A DNA stretch of 64,000 nucleotides from Thalassorhabdus alkalitolerans. Its GTDB lineage: Bacteria; Bacillota; Bacilli; Bacillales; Marinococcaceae. The stretch is from NCBI RefSeq assembly GCF_042656585.1, contig NZ_JBHSPG010000023.1, one strand, 5' to 3'. Positions 9,701 through 16,568 of this stretch are shown in pieces. Position 1 is the stretch's first letter, and every line of letters starts with the position of its first letter. The position numbers were made by a program, and so were the translations under genes. The notes beneath the pieces were generated by a model. That model had not been told where the DNA came from. It saw only the letters and a program-made list of their open reading frames with translations, and did not search any database.

Positions 9701-9960
9701 CAGATGAGGAAGATGAAGACTTCGATATGGAACTTGCCCGGGCAACGAAGGAGGAAAAGGAAAGCCAGATTCAAAACCTGCGGGCGTTTCAGGAAAGGAA
9801 CAAAGAAGAAGGGGAAAAAGCGCTGAAAAGACTTCAAGAGACAGCGGTAAGCGGCGGGAACATCTTTGAAGAGCTGATGGAGACAGTGAAAGTGGCGAGC
9901 CTTGGGCAGATTACCCACGCCTTATATGAGGTAGGGGGGCAGTATCGACGTAATATGTAA
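6703..9960 (+). CDS. icmF: Fused isobutyryl-CoA mutase IcmF (B12-dependent)
   Basis: A 1085-residue fusion with the full IcmF architecture. The N-terminal cobalamin domain carries the lower-ligand motif FDGHDASIN near residue 25 and SSYQGGH. The middle G-protein chaperone domain has the Walker A GTGGSGKSS near residue 205. The C-terminal acyl-CoA mutase TIM barrel follows (e.g. STEFALRMMGDIQSYF). It interconverts isobutyryl-CoA and n-butyryl-CoA and loads/protects its own cofactor using GTP. The ATG at 6703 is chosen because GAGGG lies 7 bases upstream; in-frame upstream starts overlap the TetR gene. The context (two acyl-CoA dehydrogenases, hydroxybutyryl-CoA dehydrogenase, thiolase) indicates that valine-derived isobutyryl-CoA is converted to butyryl-CoA and then oxidised. 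Confidence 0.95.
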   Translation: MAQEDLYRPKNHVRFVTASSLFDGHDASINIMRRLLQAGGAEVVHLGHNRSVEEVVNAAIQEDVQGIAISSYQGGHIEYFKYCYDLLQEKGAGHIRIYGGGGGVITPPEIKELHEYGIARIFSPEDGRTFGLRGMISQMLEECDFPTIQDTTMRMEEIKEKRDQAVARFLSVVETEGETKKAWEKALQELKGLAGAKDAPVLGITGTGGSGKSSLTDELVRRFIREFPEKTVAILSIDPTKQKTGGALLGDRIRMNSIHHSRVYMRSLATRGSKTEMSNSIVDAIEVAKAAGFDLIIIETSGIGQGDAEITEVSDVSMYVMTSEFGSPSQLEKIDMIDFADLIAVNKFDRKGSEDAKRDVSKQYQRSHMLFEQDTKEMPVYGTIASQFNDPGTNILFAALIDALNKKCGTEWETAIDVTKESKKKDLIIPPERITYLREIVQTVRNYKAYAEKQSELARKLFQISGTIDLLKKQEEANEEMIKELQNIYEDIEEDLDKDVRKLLRNWEDFKDSYKQDTFTTKIRDKEIVTELQTESLSGLKIPKVALPKYKDWGEIVKWSMKENVPGKFPFTAGVFPFKRKGEDPKRQFAGEGTPERTNRRFHYLSKDDEAKRLSTAFDSVTLYGEDPDHRPDIYGKVGESGVSICTLEDMKKLYDGFDLCAPTTSVSMTINGPAPIILAMFMNTAIDQQIEFFAEKHGRRPTIEEAEEIKQWALSTVRGTVQADILKEDQGQNTCIFSTEFALRMMGDIQSYFITKKVRNYYSVSISGYHIAEAGANPISQLSFTLANAFTYVEYYLSRGMDIDDFAPNLSFFFSNGLDPEYTVIGRVARRIWSTVMKNKYDANERSQKLKYHVQTSGRSLHAQEIDFNDIRTTLQALMAIYDNCNSLHTNAYDEAVTTPTESSVRRAMAIQMIISKELGLAKNENSLQGSFIIEELTELVEEAVLQELERINDRGGVLGAMETQYQRGKIQEESMYYEMKKHTGELPIIGVNTYLNPADEEDEDFDMELARATKEEKESQIQNLRAFQERNKEEGEKALKRLQETAVSGGNIFEELMETVKVASLGQITHALYEVGGQYRRNM

Positions 9961-9986
9961 GGAAGAAGAGACCGAAAAAAGAATGG

Positions 9987-10033
9987 AAAGAAGTCCCGGA
10001 CTACTTACTGCAGTGGTTCGGGATTTCTTTATT
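9987..10033 (+). terminator. Terminator after icmF
   Basis: AAAGAAGTCCCGGAC pairs with GTTCGGGATTTCTTT over about 14 bp with one or two wobbles, followed by a T/A-rich tail. It lies 27 bases after the icmF stop. Confidence 0.8.
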
Positions 10034-10238
10034 TATTCCATATAAATGAAACACATCCACACCCTTTCACCTAAACACCCAGATCTGTTCGAGCTTCCTT
10101 TTTCTCGCATGCACGGTGTCTTCTCTGCTACGGGTACGGACCCAGCCCTTTTTGTTGTTTGTTTTTGTTAAAAGAGGCTCGCTTGCACCTAAAGGTACAA
10201 GTGCGACATCCATGAATGCATCACTTCATTCCATTCAT

Positions 10239-10331
10239 GGTGTCTTCTATGCCTCGGGCATTGCCTCAGCTTCCTCGGGTAAACACCCTGCGGGATCTTC
10301 GGCTAATGCTATTCCCGAAGGCGTCTCGCCC
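10239..10331. repeat. GC-rich dispersed intergenic element, with a truncated copy at 10115-10134
   Basis: The stretch GGTGTCTTCTATGCCTCGGG through GGCGTCTCGCCC resembles a roughly 100-bp element often seen between genes in Bacillaceae. On the reverse strand it reads GGCGAGAC, then GGGAATAGC, AAGATCCCGCAGG, CCGAGGAAGCTGAGGC. This is from memory of such elements, not from a search. A partial second copy, GGTGTCTTCTCTGCTACGGG, lies 124 bases upstream. Together they explain the large gene-free gap from icmF to rpoE; an 80-codon open frame over them is not a credible gene. I see nothing else in 10332-10560. Confidence 0.55.
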
Positions 10332-10590
10332 TTTTATCTACAATCAAATTACTTATAAAATCAACATAGGCCATTAACAGGGATATTCTGAATTAAAAGA
10401 AGCTTGCCAAAAGAATGGGACTTACAAATCTAGAGAATAGATAGCTGACGGCCGTACCTTACTATAGAATGGTTAAAAGTGAAAGACTAGAAGAGTAGAG
10501 TGGTCAAAGGTTTAGGGAGGAGTTTTTCCAGCTCTTTCTTTTTTTCTTGAAATCTTTGTTCCTTGCTAGCATAAAGAGGGGAAATGTGTT

Positions 10591-10596
10591 TATAAT
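10591..10596 (+). promoter_or_regulatory. Likely rpoE promoter (-10)
   Basis: A perfect TATAAT lies about 186 bases upstream of rpoE, preceded by TGTGTT (a near-extended -10). No convincing -35 hexamer is present at 16-18 bp. It implies an untranslated leader of about 180 bases for rpoE, in which no known riboregulator was recognised. Confidence 0.45.
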
Positions 10597-10781
10597 GGAA
10601 AGTATGATTTTAACGGTTTACTCTCTTCTTCCCTTTTCATGCAAGGGAATTTCCAATCAGTGATCAGCCTCAAGAGGGGAAGGTCACTCAGAGAGAGTTC
10701 TAAATAGTTCTTCCTTTCAAACCATGAAAGAAAGAGCATGAGCCGCAAGGCTGAAAAAAATTGGAAAGGAAGTGTTGTTCC

Positions 10782-11273
10782 ATGAGCATCCGCGATTATT
10801 CCCGTGAAGAAGTAGAAGAAATGGCAGCGGTGGAAGTGGCTCACATGTTACTGGAGCAAGAAAAGAAACCTTACCCTTATCTTCAGTTAATTGACACCAT
10901 TGCAAAGGTTAAAGGATTAAATGAAGAAGAGAAGGCATTGCGCCGGACGAAAGTTTTTACTTCAATGAACCTGGATGGACGCTTTGTCCACCTTGGTGAA
11001 AACCACTGGGGACTCAAAGCATGGTATCCTGTTGATAAAACAGATGAAGACCTCAGCCACACAGTGACTGATTCCGGAAAAGGAAAAGCTCACGAAGACG
11101 GCTTTGATCATTTCGAGGATTATGATGAGGGTCTTGAAGACCTTGAAGATGAGCTGGACGAGCTTTCTCACAGTGAAAGCGGCGTAGATCTTGAAGAAGA
11201 TGACGATCTTGGCGGACGTTTTGAGGATGAAGGCGAAGAGCCGTACCCTCACAAAGACGGAGATGAAGACTAA
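10782..11273 (+). CDS. rpoE: RNA polymerase delta subunit
   Basis: A 163-residue protein. The folded N-terminal domain (residues about 1-85, e.g. FVHLGENHWGLKAWYPVDK) binds RNA polymerase. The long, very acidic, disordered tail (runs of E and D from residue about 105) promotes RNAP recycling and displaces nucleic acid. The ATG at 10782 follows AAAGGAAG at normal spacing; the in-frame TTG at 10761 has none. The position before pyrG is conserved in Bacillus. Delta is a Firmicutes-specific subunit. Confidence 0.95.
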   Translation: MSIRDYSREEVEEMAAVEVAHMLLEQEKKPYPYLQLIDTIAKVKGLNEEEKALRRTKVFTSMNLDGRFVHLGENHWGLKAWYPVDKTDEDLSHTVTDSGKGKAHEDGFDHFEDYDEGLEDLEDELDELSHSESGVDLEEDDDLGGRFEDEGEEPYPHKDGDED

Positions 11274-11377
11274 GTTTTTTTGTGGACTTTTTCTTATGAA
11301 CACTCAGGTACAAAGACAGTTCAGCTAAGAAAAGTGACGCTTGCAAAATAAAGTTCATTGGTTCTATTTTTCCGCTC

Positions 11378-11406
11378 TTGACTTTTAAAAGGGCGCTCGG
11401 TAAAAT
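11378..11406 (+). promoter_or_regulatory. pyrG promoter with GGGC start site
   Basis: TTGACT at 11378-11383 and TAAAAT at 11401-11406 are separated by exactly 17 bp. Seven bases after the -10, transcription would begin at 11414 with GGGCT. In B. subtilis the pyrG transcript starts GGGC. When CTP is scarce, polymerase stutters and adds extra G residues, which then block terminator formation. Promoter, start and downstream terminator are all positioned for that mechanism. Confidence 0.8.
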
Positions 11407-11468
11407 CATTTTTGGGCTTTAAAAGGTTAGAAAATTACATTTTGCAAAAGATGAAATTTGATACTAAA

Positions 11469-11516
11469 ACAAAAGTGCGCCCCTCCTATGGGTGAGGTGT
11501 CACTTTTGTTTTTTTT
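11469..11516 (+). terminator. pyrG leader attenuator terminator
   Basis: The stem ACAAAAGTG / CACTTTTGT continues imperfectly through CCTC / GAGG and is followed by eight T. The 5' arm contains the pyrimidine tract CGCCCCTCC, the kind of sequence a 5' poly-G extension can pair with. It lies about 55 bases after the predicted +1 and well before the pyrG start, so it is a leader attenuator. It could also stop read-through from rpoE. The remaining leader (11517-11744) shows nothing else I recognise. Confidence 0.8.
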
Positions 11517-11744
11517 ATTACCAATACAATGCCGGGGATATAAATTTTGCTTTTAAGTAAAAATGAAAACAGGGCCTTTTTAAAAAGGCAGCAGACTGGC
11601 AGGAAGTATCGTAACCCCCATGTACAAAGACAGAATTCAGTATATATATTTGCGGCCATAGAAAATGCAGGAATGGCCCAGGGCTTGCAGGAAAAGCCCT
11701 CTCACTGCTAACGGACTTATTTTGAAAAAGGAGTAGATGAAAGC

Positions 11745-13349
11745 ATGTCAACTAAATATATTTTTGTAACCGGAGGCGTTGTTTCTTCTTTAGGAAAAGG
11801 AATTACAGCTGCATCTTTAGGCCGCTTATTAAAAAATAGAGGATTAAACGTTACCATACAAAAATTCGATCCCTACATCAATGTGGATCCAGGAACAATG
11901 AGTCCGTACCAGCATGGAGAAGTGTTTGTGACCGAAGATGGAGCCGAAACAGATCTGGACCTTGGTCACTATGAACGCTTTATCGACATTAATTTAAATA
12001 GAAACAGCAATGTGACCACAGGAAAAGTCTATTCATCTGTCATCCGCAAAGAACGCCGCGGCGACTACTTAGGAGGAACCGTACAGGTTATTCCACACAT
12101 TACCAATGAATTAAAAGAACGAATTTATCGTGCGGGCCGGGAAACGAATTCGGATGTCGTAATCACTGAAATTGGCGGAACAGTAGGGGACATCGAAAGT
12201 CTTCCTTTCCTGGAAGCCATTCGCCAAATTAAAAGTGATGTAGGCGTGGAAAATGTAATGTACATCCACTGTACATTAATTCCTTATCTTGCAGCAGCTG
12301 GAGAGATGAAGTCCAAGCCGACCCAGCACAGTGTTAAGGAATTAAGAAGCCTTGGCATTCAGCCTAACGTTATTGTGGTGCGTACAGAAAAGCCGGTGCC
12401 ACAAGACATGAAAGAAAAGATTGCTCTTTTCTGTGACATTAATAAAGAAGCAGTTATTGAAGCCCGTGATGCCGACACGCTGTATCAGGTTCCTCTTGAC
12501 CTGCAGGAACAGAAGCTTGATCAGCTGACTTGTCAGTATTTAAACCTGGATTGTCAGGAAGCGGATATGACAGAGTGGAAGGCTCTCGTTAACAGAGTGC
12601 AGAACCTTTCTGAAAAAACAACGATTGCCCTGGTCGGAAAATATGTTTCACTGCCCGATGCTTATTTGTCTGTAGCTGAATCCTTGAAGCATGCAGGCTA
12701 CAATTTCGATGCTGACATAGACATTCGCTGGGTTGATTCAGAAGCACTGACAGAGGAAAACGTGAAGGAGCATCTTCAGGATGCAGATGGAATCATTGTG
12801 CCAGGCGGGTTCGGAGACCGTGGAATTGAAGGGAAAATCTCAGCAATTAAATATGCTCGTGAACAGTCCGTTCCTTTTCTGGGCATCTGCTTAGGAATGC
12901 AGCTTGCATCTGTTGAATTTGCCCGCCATGTTGCCGGCCTTGAAGGAGCTCATTCCGCAGAAATTGATCCGGACACTGAACATCCAGTTATTGATCTTCT
13001 CCCAGAGCAGAAGGATGTAGAAGATATGGGAGGGACGCTTCGTCTTGGCCTGTATCCTTGTAAGTTCACTGAAGGTTCTCATGCAAAAGGAGCTTACGGG
13101 GAAGAAATTGTGTATGAACGCCACCGTCATCGCTATGAATTTAACAATTCTTATCGGGACACCCTTGAAAAAGCAGGGTTTGTATTCAGCGGGACCAGCC
13201 CCGATGGACGACTTGTGGAGATCGTAGAGATTAAGGATCATCCTTACTTTGTTGCTTCTCAATTTCACCCGGAGTTTGCCTCAAGGCCTACGCGCCCGCA
13301 GCCATTGTTCCGTGAATTTATTAAAGCTTCTCTTGAAAACAAGAAATAA
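11745..13349 (+). CDS. pyrG: CTP synthase
   Basis: A 534-residue two-domain enzyme that aminates UTP to CTP using ATP and glutamine. The N-terminal synthetase domain begins MSTKYIFVTGGVVSSLGKGI. The C-terminal class I glutamine amidotransferase domain shows the oxyanion motif PGGFGDRG, the nucleophile Cys in FLGICLGMQ, and a His/Glu dyad in SQFHPEF. Length is typical. It is preceded by an apparent reiterative-transcription attenuator, so it should respond to the CTP pool. A strong terminator follows. Confidence 0.97.
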   Translation: MSTKYIFVTGGVVSSLGKGITAASLGRLLKNRGLNVTIQKFDPYINVDPGTMSPYQHGEVFVTEDGAETDLDLGHYERFIDINLNRNSNVTTGKVYSSVIRKERRGDYLGGTVQVIPHITNELKERIYRAGRETNSDVVITEIGGTVGDIESLPFLEAIRQIKSDVGVENVMYIHCTLIPYLAAAGEMKSKPTQHSVKELRSLGIQPNVIVVRTEKPVPQDMKEKIALFCDINKEAVIEARDADTLYQVPLDLQEQKLDQLTCQYLNLDCQEADMTEWKALVNRVQNLSEKTTIALVGKYVSLPDAYLSVAESLKHAGYNFDADIDIRWVDSEALTEENVKEHLQDADGIIVPGGFGDRGIEGKISAIKYAREQSVPFLGICLGMQLASVEFARHVAGLEGAHSAEIDPDTEHPVIDLLPEQKDVEDMGGTLRLGLYPCKFTEGSHAKGAYGEEIVYERHRHRYEFNNSYRDTLEKAGFVFSGTSPDGRLVEIVEIKDHPYFVASQFHPEFASRPTRPQPLFREFIKASLENKK

Positions 13350-13353
13350 AGAG

Positions 13354-13396
13354 AAAAGCCCGCTTTCCGTGCCTAGGAGCATGGAGCGGGCTTTTT
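13354..13396 (+). terminator. Terminator after pyrG
   Basis: AAAAGCCCGCT pairs with AGCGGGCTTTT across a 20-base loop and is followed by T residues, immediately after the pyrG stop. Confidence 0.85.
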
Positions 13397-13458
13397 GCTT
13401 AGCTTTTAAAGGGGATGGCCATACAGGATAGCACCTGTAAGCTTCCATTCCTCCTGCC

Positions 13459-13977
13459 TTACTCTAACTCCAGAAGCATTTCATGGAGTGTCAGAAACAA
13501 GGATAAAACTGCAAAGAGGGAAACGAGATGCTCTGGATGGCCTGCCCGGTTCCCGGCATCATCAGGGACGACTCCTCCTTGGACAAACGTATTAACGTGA
13601 AAGTCGCTGCTTTGCTCCAATGGGCTTTCAGGGGTGGTGAGCGGTGAAATGCTGACTACAGGAACATTCTGGTTCTGGCATGCTTCCAAAACATTCACGG
13701 CTTCAGGATTGCTGTCACTCTCGCTGATAATCAGCACACGATCAGAAGGAGACAGCTTTTCCTTACCGGGAAAGAGAGCTGCCGACTCTGGAGCGTCCTG
13801 GCTGTAAAGGGCCGAGTATGCGACTCCTATCATTCTTTCGGTAGCAAATATATAAATATTTCCTTCGCCTGCCAAGGCTTGTGCCAGCAATCTCGCGCTG
13901 TTTTCTAGTGCTTCCTCCTGCTGGTCGGTTATTTTTCGAAATAAGCCTTGAAGCTGTGTTGAAAAGATTTTTAACAT
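13459..13977 (-). CDS. ywjG: DUF2529 family protein (YwjG)
   Basis: A 172-residue protein matching in size, place and orientation the B. subtilis ywjG product (DUF2529), which lies between pyrG and spo0F. The start ATG has a strong AGGAGG upstream. The sequence alternates helices and strands with a nucleotide/sugar-binding-like core (NIYIFATERMIGVAYSAL; DRVLIISESDSNPEAVNVL) reminiscent of SIS domains. That resemblance is an inference. No signal peptide or membrane segment is present. Function is unknown; it is transcribed divergently from spo0F. Confidence 0.8.
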   Translation of the reverse strand: MLKIFSTQLQGLFRKITDQQEEALENSARLLAQALAGEGNIYIFATERMIGVAYSALYSQDAPESAALFPGKEKLSPSDRVLIISESDSNPEAVNVLEACQNQNVPVVSISPLTTPESPLEQSSDFHVNTFVQGGVVPDDAGNRAGHPEHLVSLFAVLSLFLTLHEMLLELE

Positions 13978-14023
13978 ACATCAAATCCTCCTATGAGTTA
14001 TGAGTTATATTGTGCCGGAAAGA

Positions 14024-14091
14024 GGTCGAAATGAAAACAGGGGAAAGTTTATTTGAAAATAAAAAGGTAATTTGTCAAATAAGTGGAATTA
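14024..14091 (+). promoter_or_regulatory. Sigma-H promoter and Spo0A boxes of spo0F
   Basis: AAAGGTAAT at 14063-14071 and GTGGAATTA at 14083-14091, 11 bp apart, match the sigma-H -35/-10 pattern with one mismatch. TTTGTCAAA at 14071-14079 is a good Spo0A (0A) box between them; a weaker one, GGTCGAAA, is at 14024-14031. B. subtilis spo0F likewise combines a sigma-H promoter with 0A boxes, so phosphorelay autoregulation appears conserved. Confidence 0.65.
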
Positions 14092-14166
14092 TATTTAAAG
14101 GGGAAAAGGGAGAGAGTAGATGCAGTCGACGAATGTTTAAAAACCTAGTAAAAGGAGAGATAAAGT

Positions 14167-14529
14167 ATGCCAAAGATACTTATCGTCGATGATCAGTACG
14201 GTATTCGAGTATTGTTAAAAGAAATACTCCATAAAGACGGGTATGAAGTGTTCCAGGCCGCAAACGGCATGCAGGCACTTGAACTGGCCGAAAAAGAGAA
14301 GCCGGACCTTGTTCTTTTAGATATGAAAATCCCAGGGATGGATGGCATTGAAATATTAAGGCGTCTCAAAGAAAAAGACCAGAGCATACGTGTGGTGATG
14401 ATGACTGCTTACGGGGAGCTGAGCATGATTCAGGATGCCAAAAGTCTCGGTGCCCTGACGCACATTGCCAACCCTTTTGATATTGAAGAACTGAGAGAAT
14501 CGATAAAGGAATATCTGCCTTCTTCCTGA
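14167..14529 (+). CDS. spo0F: Sporulation phosphorelay response regulator Spo0F (conserved Lys replaced)
   Basis: A 120-residue single receiver domain that relays phosphate from sporulation kinases to Spo0B. The acidic pair D8-D9, phosphorylated D52 (LLDMKIPGMDG) and T80 (MTAYGEL) are present. Identity to B. subtilis Spo0F is high, including ILIVDDQYGIR and GALTH. Oddity: the near-invariant lysine of the KPF motif (K104 in B. subtilis numbering) is Asn102 here, the sequence reading HIANPFD (codon AAC). AAAGGAGAG precedes the ATG. It sits between ywjG and fbaA as expected. The substitution could alter phosphorylation lifetime or could be a sequencing error. Confidence 0.95.
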   Translation: MPKILIVDDQYGIRVLLKEILHKDGYEVFQAANGMQALELAEKEKPDLVLLDMKIPGMDGIEILRRLKEKDQSIRVVMMTAYGELSMIQDAKSLGALTHIANPFDIEELRESIKEYLPSS

Positions 14530-14588
14530 TGAGATTGACAGGCGGTGAGATTCTTTCAGCCTTATATGGATGAAAATCCCTAGTCATG

Positions 14589-14597
14589 TGGTATAAT
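14589..14597 (+). promoter_or_regulatory. fbaA promoter (extended -10)
   Basis: TGGTATAAT is a perfect extended -10 element located about 170 bases upstream of fbaA. No good -35 is seen at the proper distance, which is tolerated by extended -10 promoters. Confidence 0.55.
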
Positions 14598-14767
14598 AAC
14601 CAAAGATGTTAATGGAGACCCACATGCACCGCCCTATACATATAGGCACTTTCCTCATATTTAATGAACCCGTCCTGGAATGTCTGTACATGAAAGGGCG
14701 TGTCCCTGTTTGCGCTCCATTAGAAAAGACATCCTAATTTCTCAATGTTTATAAGGAGGATTTTGTC

Positions 14768-15631
14768 ATGCCTTTGGTATCAATGAAAGAAATGCTTGAT
14801 AAAGCAAAAGCAGAAGGGTATGCTGTCGGTCAGTATAACCTGAATAACCTTGAGTTTACTCAAGCAATCCTGCAAGCTGCAGAAGAGGAGCAATCCCCGC
14901 TGATCTGCGGCGTGTCCGAGGGAGCAGCTCGTTACATGGGCGGATTTAAGCCTGTTGTTGACATGGTGAAAACCCTGATGGAAGCCTATAACGTGACTGT
15001 CCCTGTTGCGATTCACCTTGACCATGGGTCAAGCTTTGAAAAGTGTGTAGAAGCGATCCACGCAGGCTTTACGTCTGTCATGATCGATGGTTCCCACTAC
15101 CCGCTTGCTGAAAACATCGCGCTGACAAAGCGTGTGGTTGATGTCGCTCACGCTGTAGGAGTTTCCGTAGAAGCTGAGCTTGGCCGCATTGGCGGGCAGG
15201 AAGATGATCTCATCGTTGATGATGCGGAAGCAGCGTATGCCATTCCGGAAGAGTGCGAAGAGCTTGTCCGTGAAACAAATGTCGACTGCTTTGCTCCTGC
15301 TCTGGGATCTGTACACGGGCCATACAAAGGCGAGCCTAACCTTGGGTTTGACCATATGAAGAAGATTTCCGGGCTTGTAGGAGTGCCTCTCGTGCTTCAC
15401 GGCGGGACAGGCATCCCGACAAAAGACATTCAAAAAGCGATTGGTTACGGCCATGCGAAGATCAACGTAAATACCGAAAGCCAAATTGCTTCCGCCAAAG
15501 CTGTGCGTGAAGTATTGGATGAGAAGCCTGAGCTGTATGATCCTCGTAAATACATGGGACCGGCACGCGATGCCATTAAAGAAACCGTCAAAGGCAAAAT
15601 GCGCGAGTTTGGCTCTTCCAACAAAGCGTAA
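14768..15631 (+). CDS. fbaA: Class II fructose-1,6-bisphosphate aldolase
   Basis: A 287-residue zinc-dependent aldolase cleaving fructose-1,6-bisphosphate to DHAP and glyceraldehyde-3-phosphate. Metal-binding and active-site motifs are visible: AIHLDHGSSFEKC (zinc His and catalytic Asp), GRIGGQEDD, SVHGPYKG and LHGGTGIP. The start is supported by AAGGAGGA. It lies between spo0F and the transaldolase gene as in B. subtilis. With glpX downstream, it serves both glycolysis and gluconeogenesis. Confidence 0.96.
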   Translation: MPLVSMKEMLDKAKAEGYAVGQYNLNNLEFTQAILQAAEEEQSPLICGVSEGAARYMGGFKPVVDMVKTLMEAYNVTVPVAIHLDHGSSFEKCVEAIHAGFTSVMIDGSHYPLAENIALTKRVVDVAHAVGVSVEAELGRIGGQEDDLIVDDAEAAYAIPEECEELVRETNVDCFAPALGSVHGPYKGEPNLGFDHMKKISGLVGVPLVLHGGTGIPTKDIQKAIGYGHAKINVNTESQIASAKAVREVLDEKPELYDPRKYMGPARDAIKETVKGKMREFGSSNKA

Positions 15632-15661
15632 TTGACAAAGAGCATGCTTGATTGACAGTTG

Positions 15662-15696
15662 GTCTGGCAGGGGCCTCGGCGCCCCTTCAGACTTCT
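15662..15696 (+). other. Intercistronic hairpin fbaA-tal
   Basis: GTCTG..GGGGC pairs with GCCCC..CAGAC around a short loop. No long T-run follows, so it is more likely a weak terminator or an mRNA-stabilising hairpin than a full stop. Confidence 0.5.
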
Positions 15697-15737
15697 GTAC
15701 AAATTGATGTACATTGAGAAAATGGGGGAAAAGCGAA

Positions 15738-16382
15738 ATGAGATTTTTTATTGATACAGCTAACTTAGATGAGATTAAAGAAGCTCATGAGCTTGGAGTT
15801 TTGGACGGAGTAACAACGAATCCCAGCTTAGTAGCAAAAGAAGGCGTTGATTTTCATGACCGTCTCCGCCAAATTACTGAAATTGTAAAAGGATCTGTAA
15901 GTGCGGAAGTTATTTCCCTTGAAGCGGAAGGGATGATTAAGGAAGGCCGTGAGCTTGCTGCGATTGCTCCAAACATTACTGTAAAGGTTCCTATGACAAT
16001 GGAAGGTTTGAAAGCGGTTAAAGCGTTCTCTGACGAAGGAATTAAGACAAATGTAACGCTTGTATTTTCGTCTGTGCAGGCGCTTCTTGCTGCCAGAGCC
16101 GGAGCTACGTATGTGTCACCTTTCCTTGGCCGTCTTGATGATATTGGCCATAATGGTCTTGATTTAATTAGTCAGATTTCAGAAATTTTCGATTTGCACG
16201 GAATTGAAACCCAGATAATAGCGGCCTCTGTGCGTCACCCGTTACACGTTTCTGAAGCTGCAGCCAGAGGAGCACACATTTCAACTGTGCCGTTGAAAGT
16301 GATTTCTCAGCTCGCACAACATCCCCTTACGGACCAGGGCATTGAGAAGTTCTTAGCTGACTGGGATAAGCAGCAGAAATAG
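15738..16382 (+). CDS. tal: Transaldolase / fructose-6-phosphate aldolase family protein (YwjH)
   Basis: A 214-residue TalC-type short transaldolase starting MRFFIDTANLDEIKEAHELG, with the family motif DGVTTNPSLVAKEG. The Schiff-base lysine is likely the one in NITVKVPMT. The ATG at 15738 is chosen because GGGGG/GGAAAAG precedes it; upstream in-frame ATG codons lack a ribosome site. B. subtilis ywjH occupies the same position. It should act in the non-oxidative pentose phosphate pathway. A fructose-6-phosphate aldolase activity cannot be ruled out from sequence alone. Confidence 0.92.
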   Translation: MRFFIDTANLDEIKEAHELGVLDGVTTNPSLVAKEGVDFHDRLRQITEIVKGSVSAEVISLEAEGMIKEGRELAAIAPNITVKVPMTMEGLKAVKAFSDEGIKTNVTLVFSSVQALLAARAGATYVSPFLGRLDDIGHNGLDLISQISEIFDLHGIETQIIAASVRHPLHVSEAAARGAHISTVPLKVISQLAQHPLTDQGIEKFLADWDKQQK

Positions 16383-16568
16383 CCGAAACCCTTTCTCCAG
16401 CTGCTTTCCTTTCAAGGGCAGGGCGCCTTCGTTTAAATTTTTCTGGAAAGTTGTAGTTGTTTTTGTCTTTTACATGGTATGGTTGTCAATACTAGGTAAA
16501 AAAAGAAAATAAAGAGTTCGTATAAACGGCGGCCTGCAACTAGAATATTTATGAGGAAGTGAGCATAC

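Noticed and set aside
10116..10358. An 80-codon open frame on the + strand in the icmF-rpoE gap
   Set aside because: It lies over the dispersed GC-rich element, has no ribosome site and a low-complexity, Ser/Ala/Pro-rich translation.
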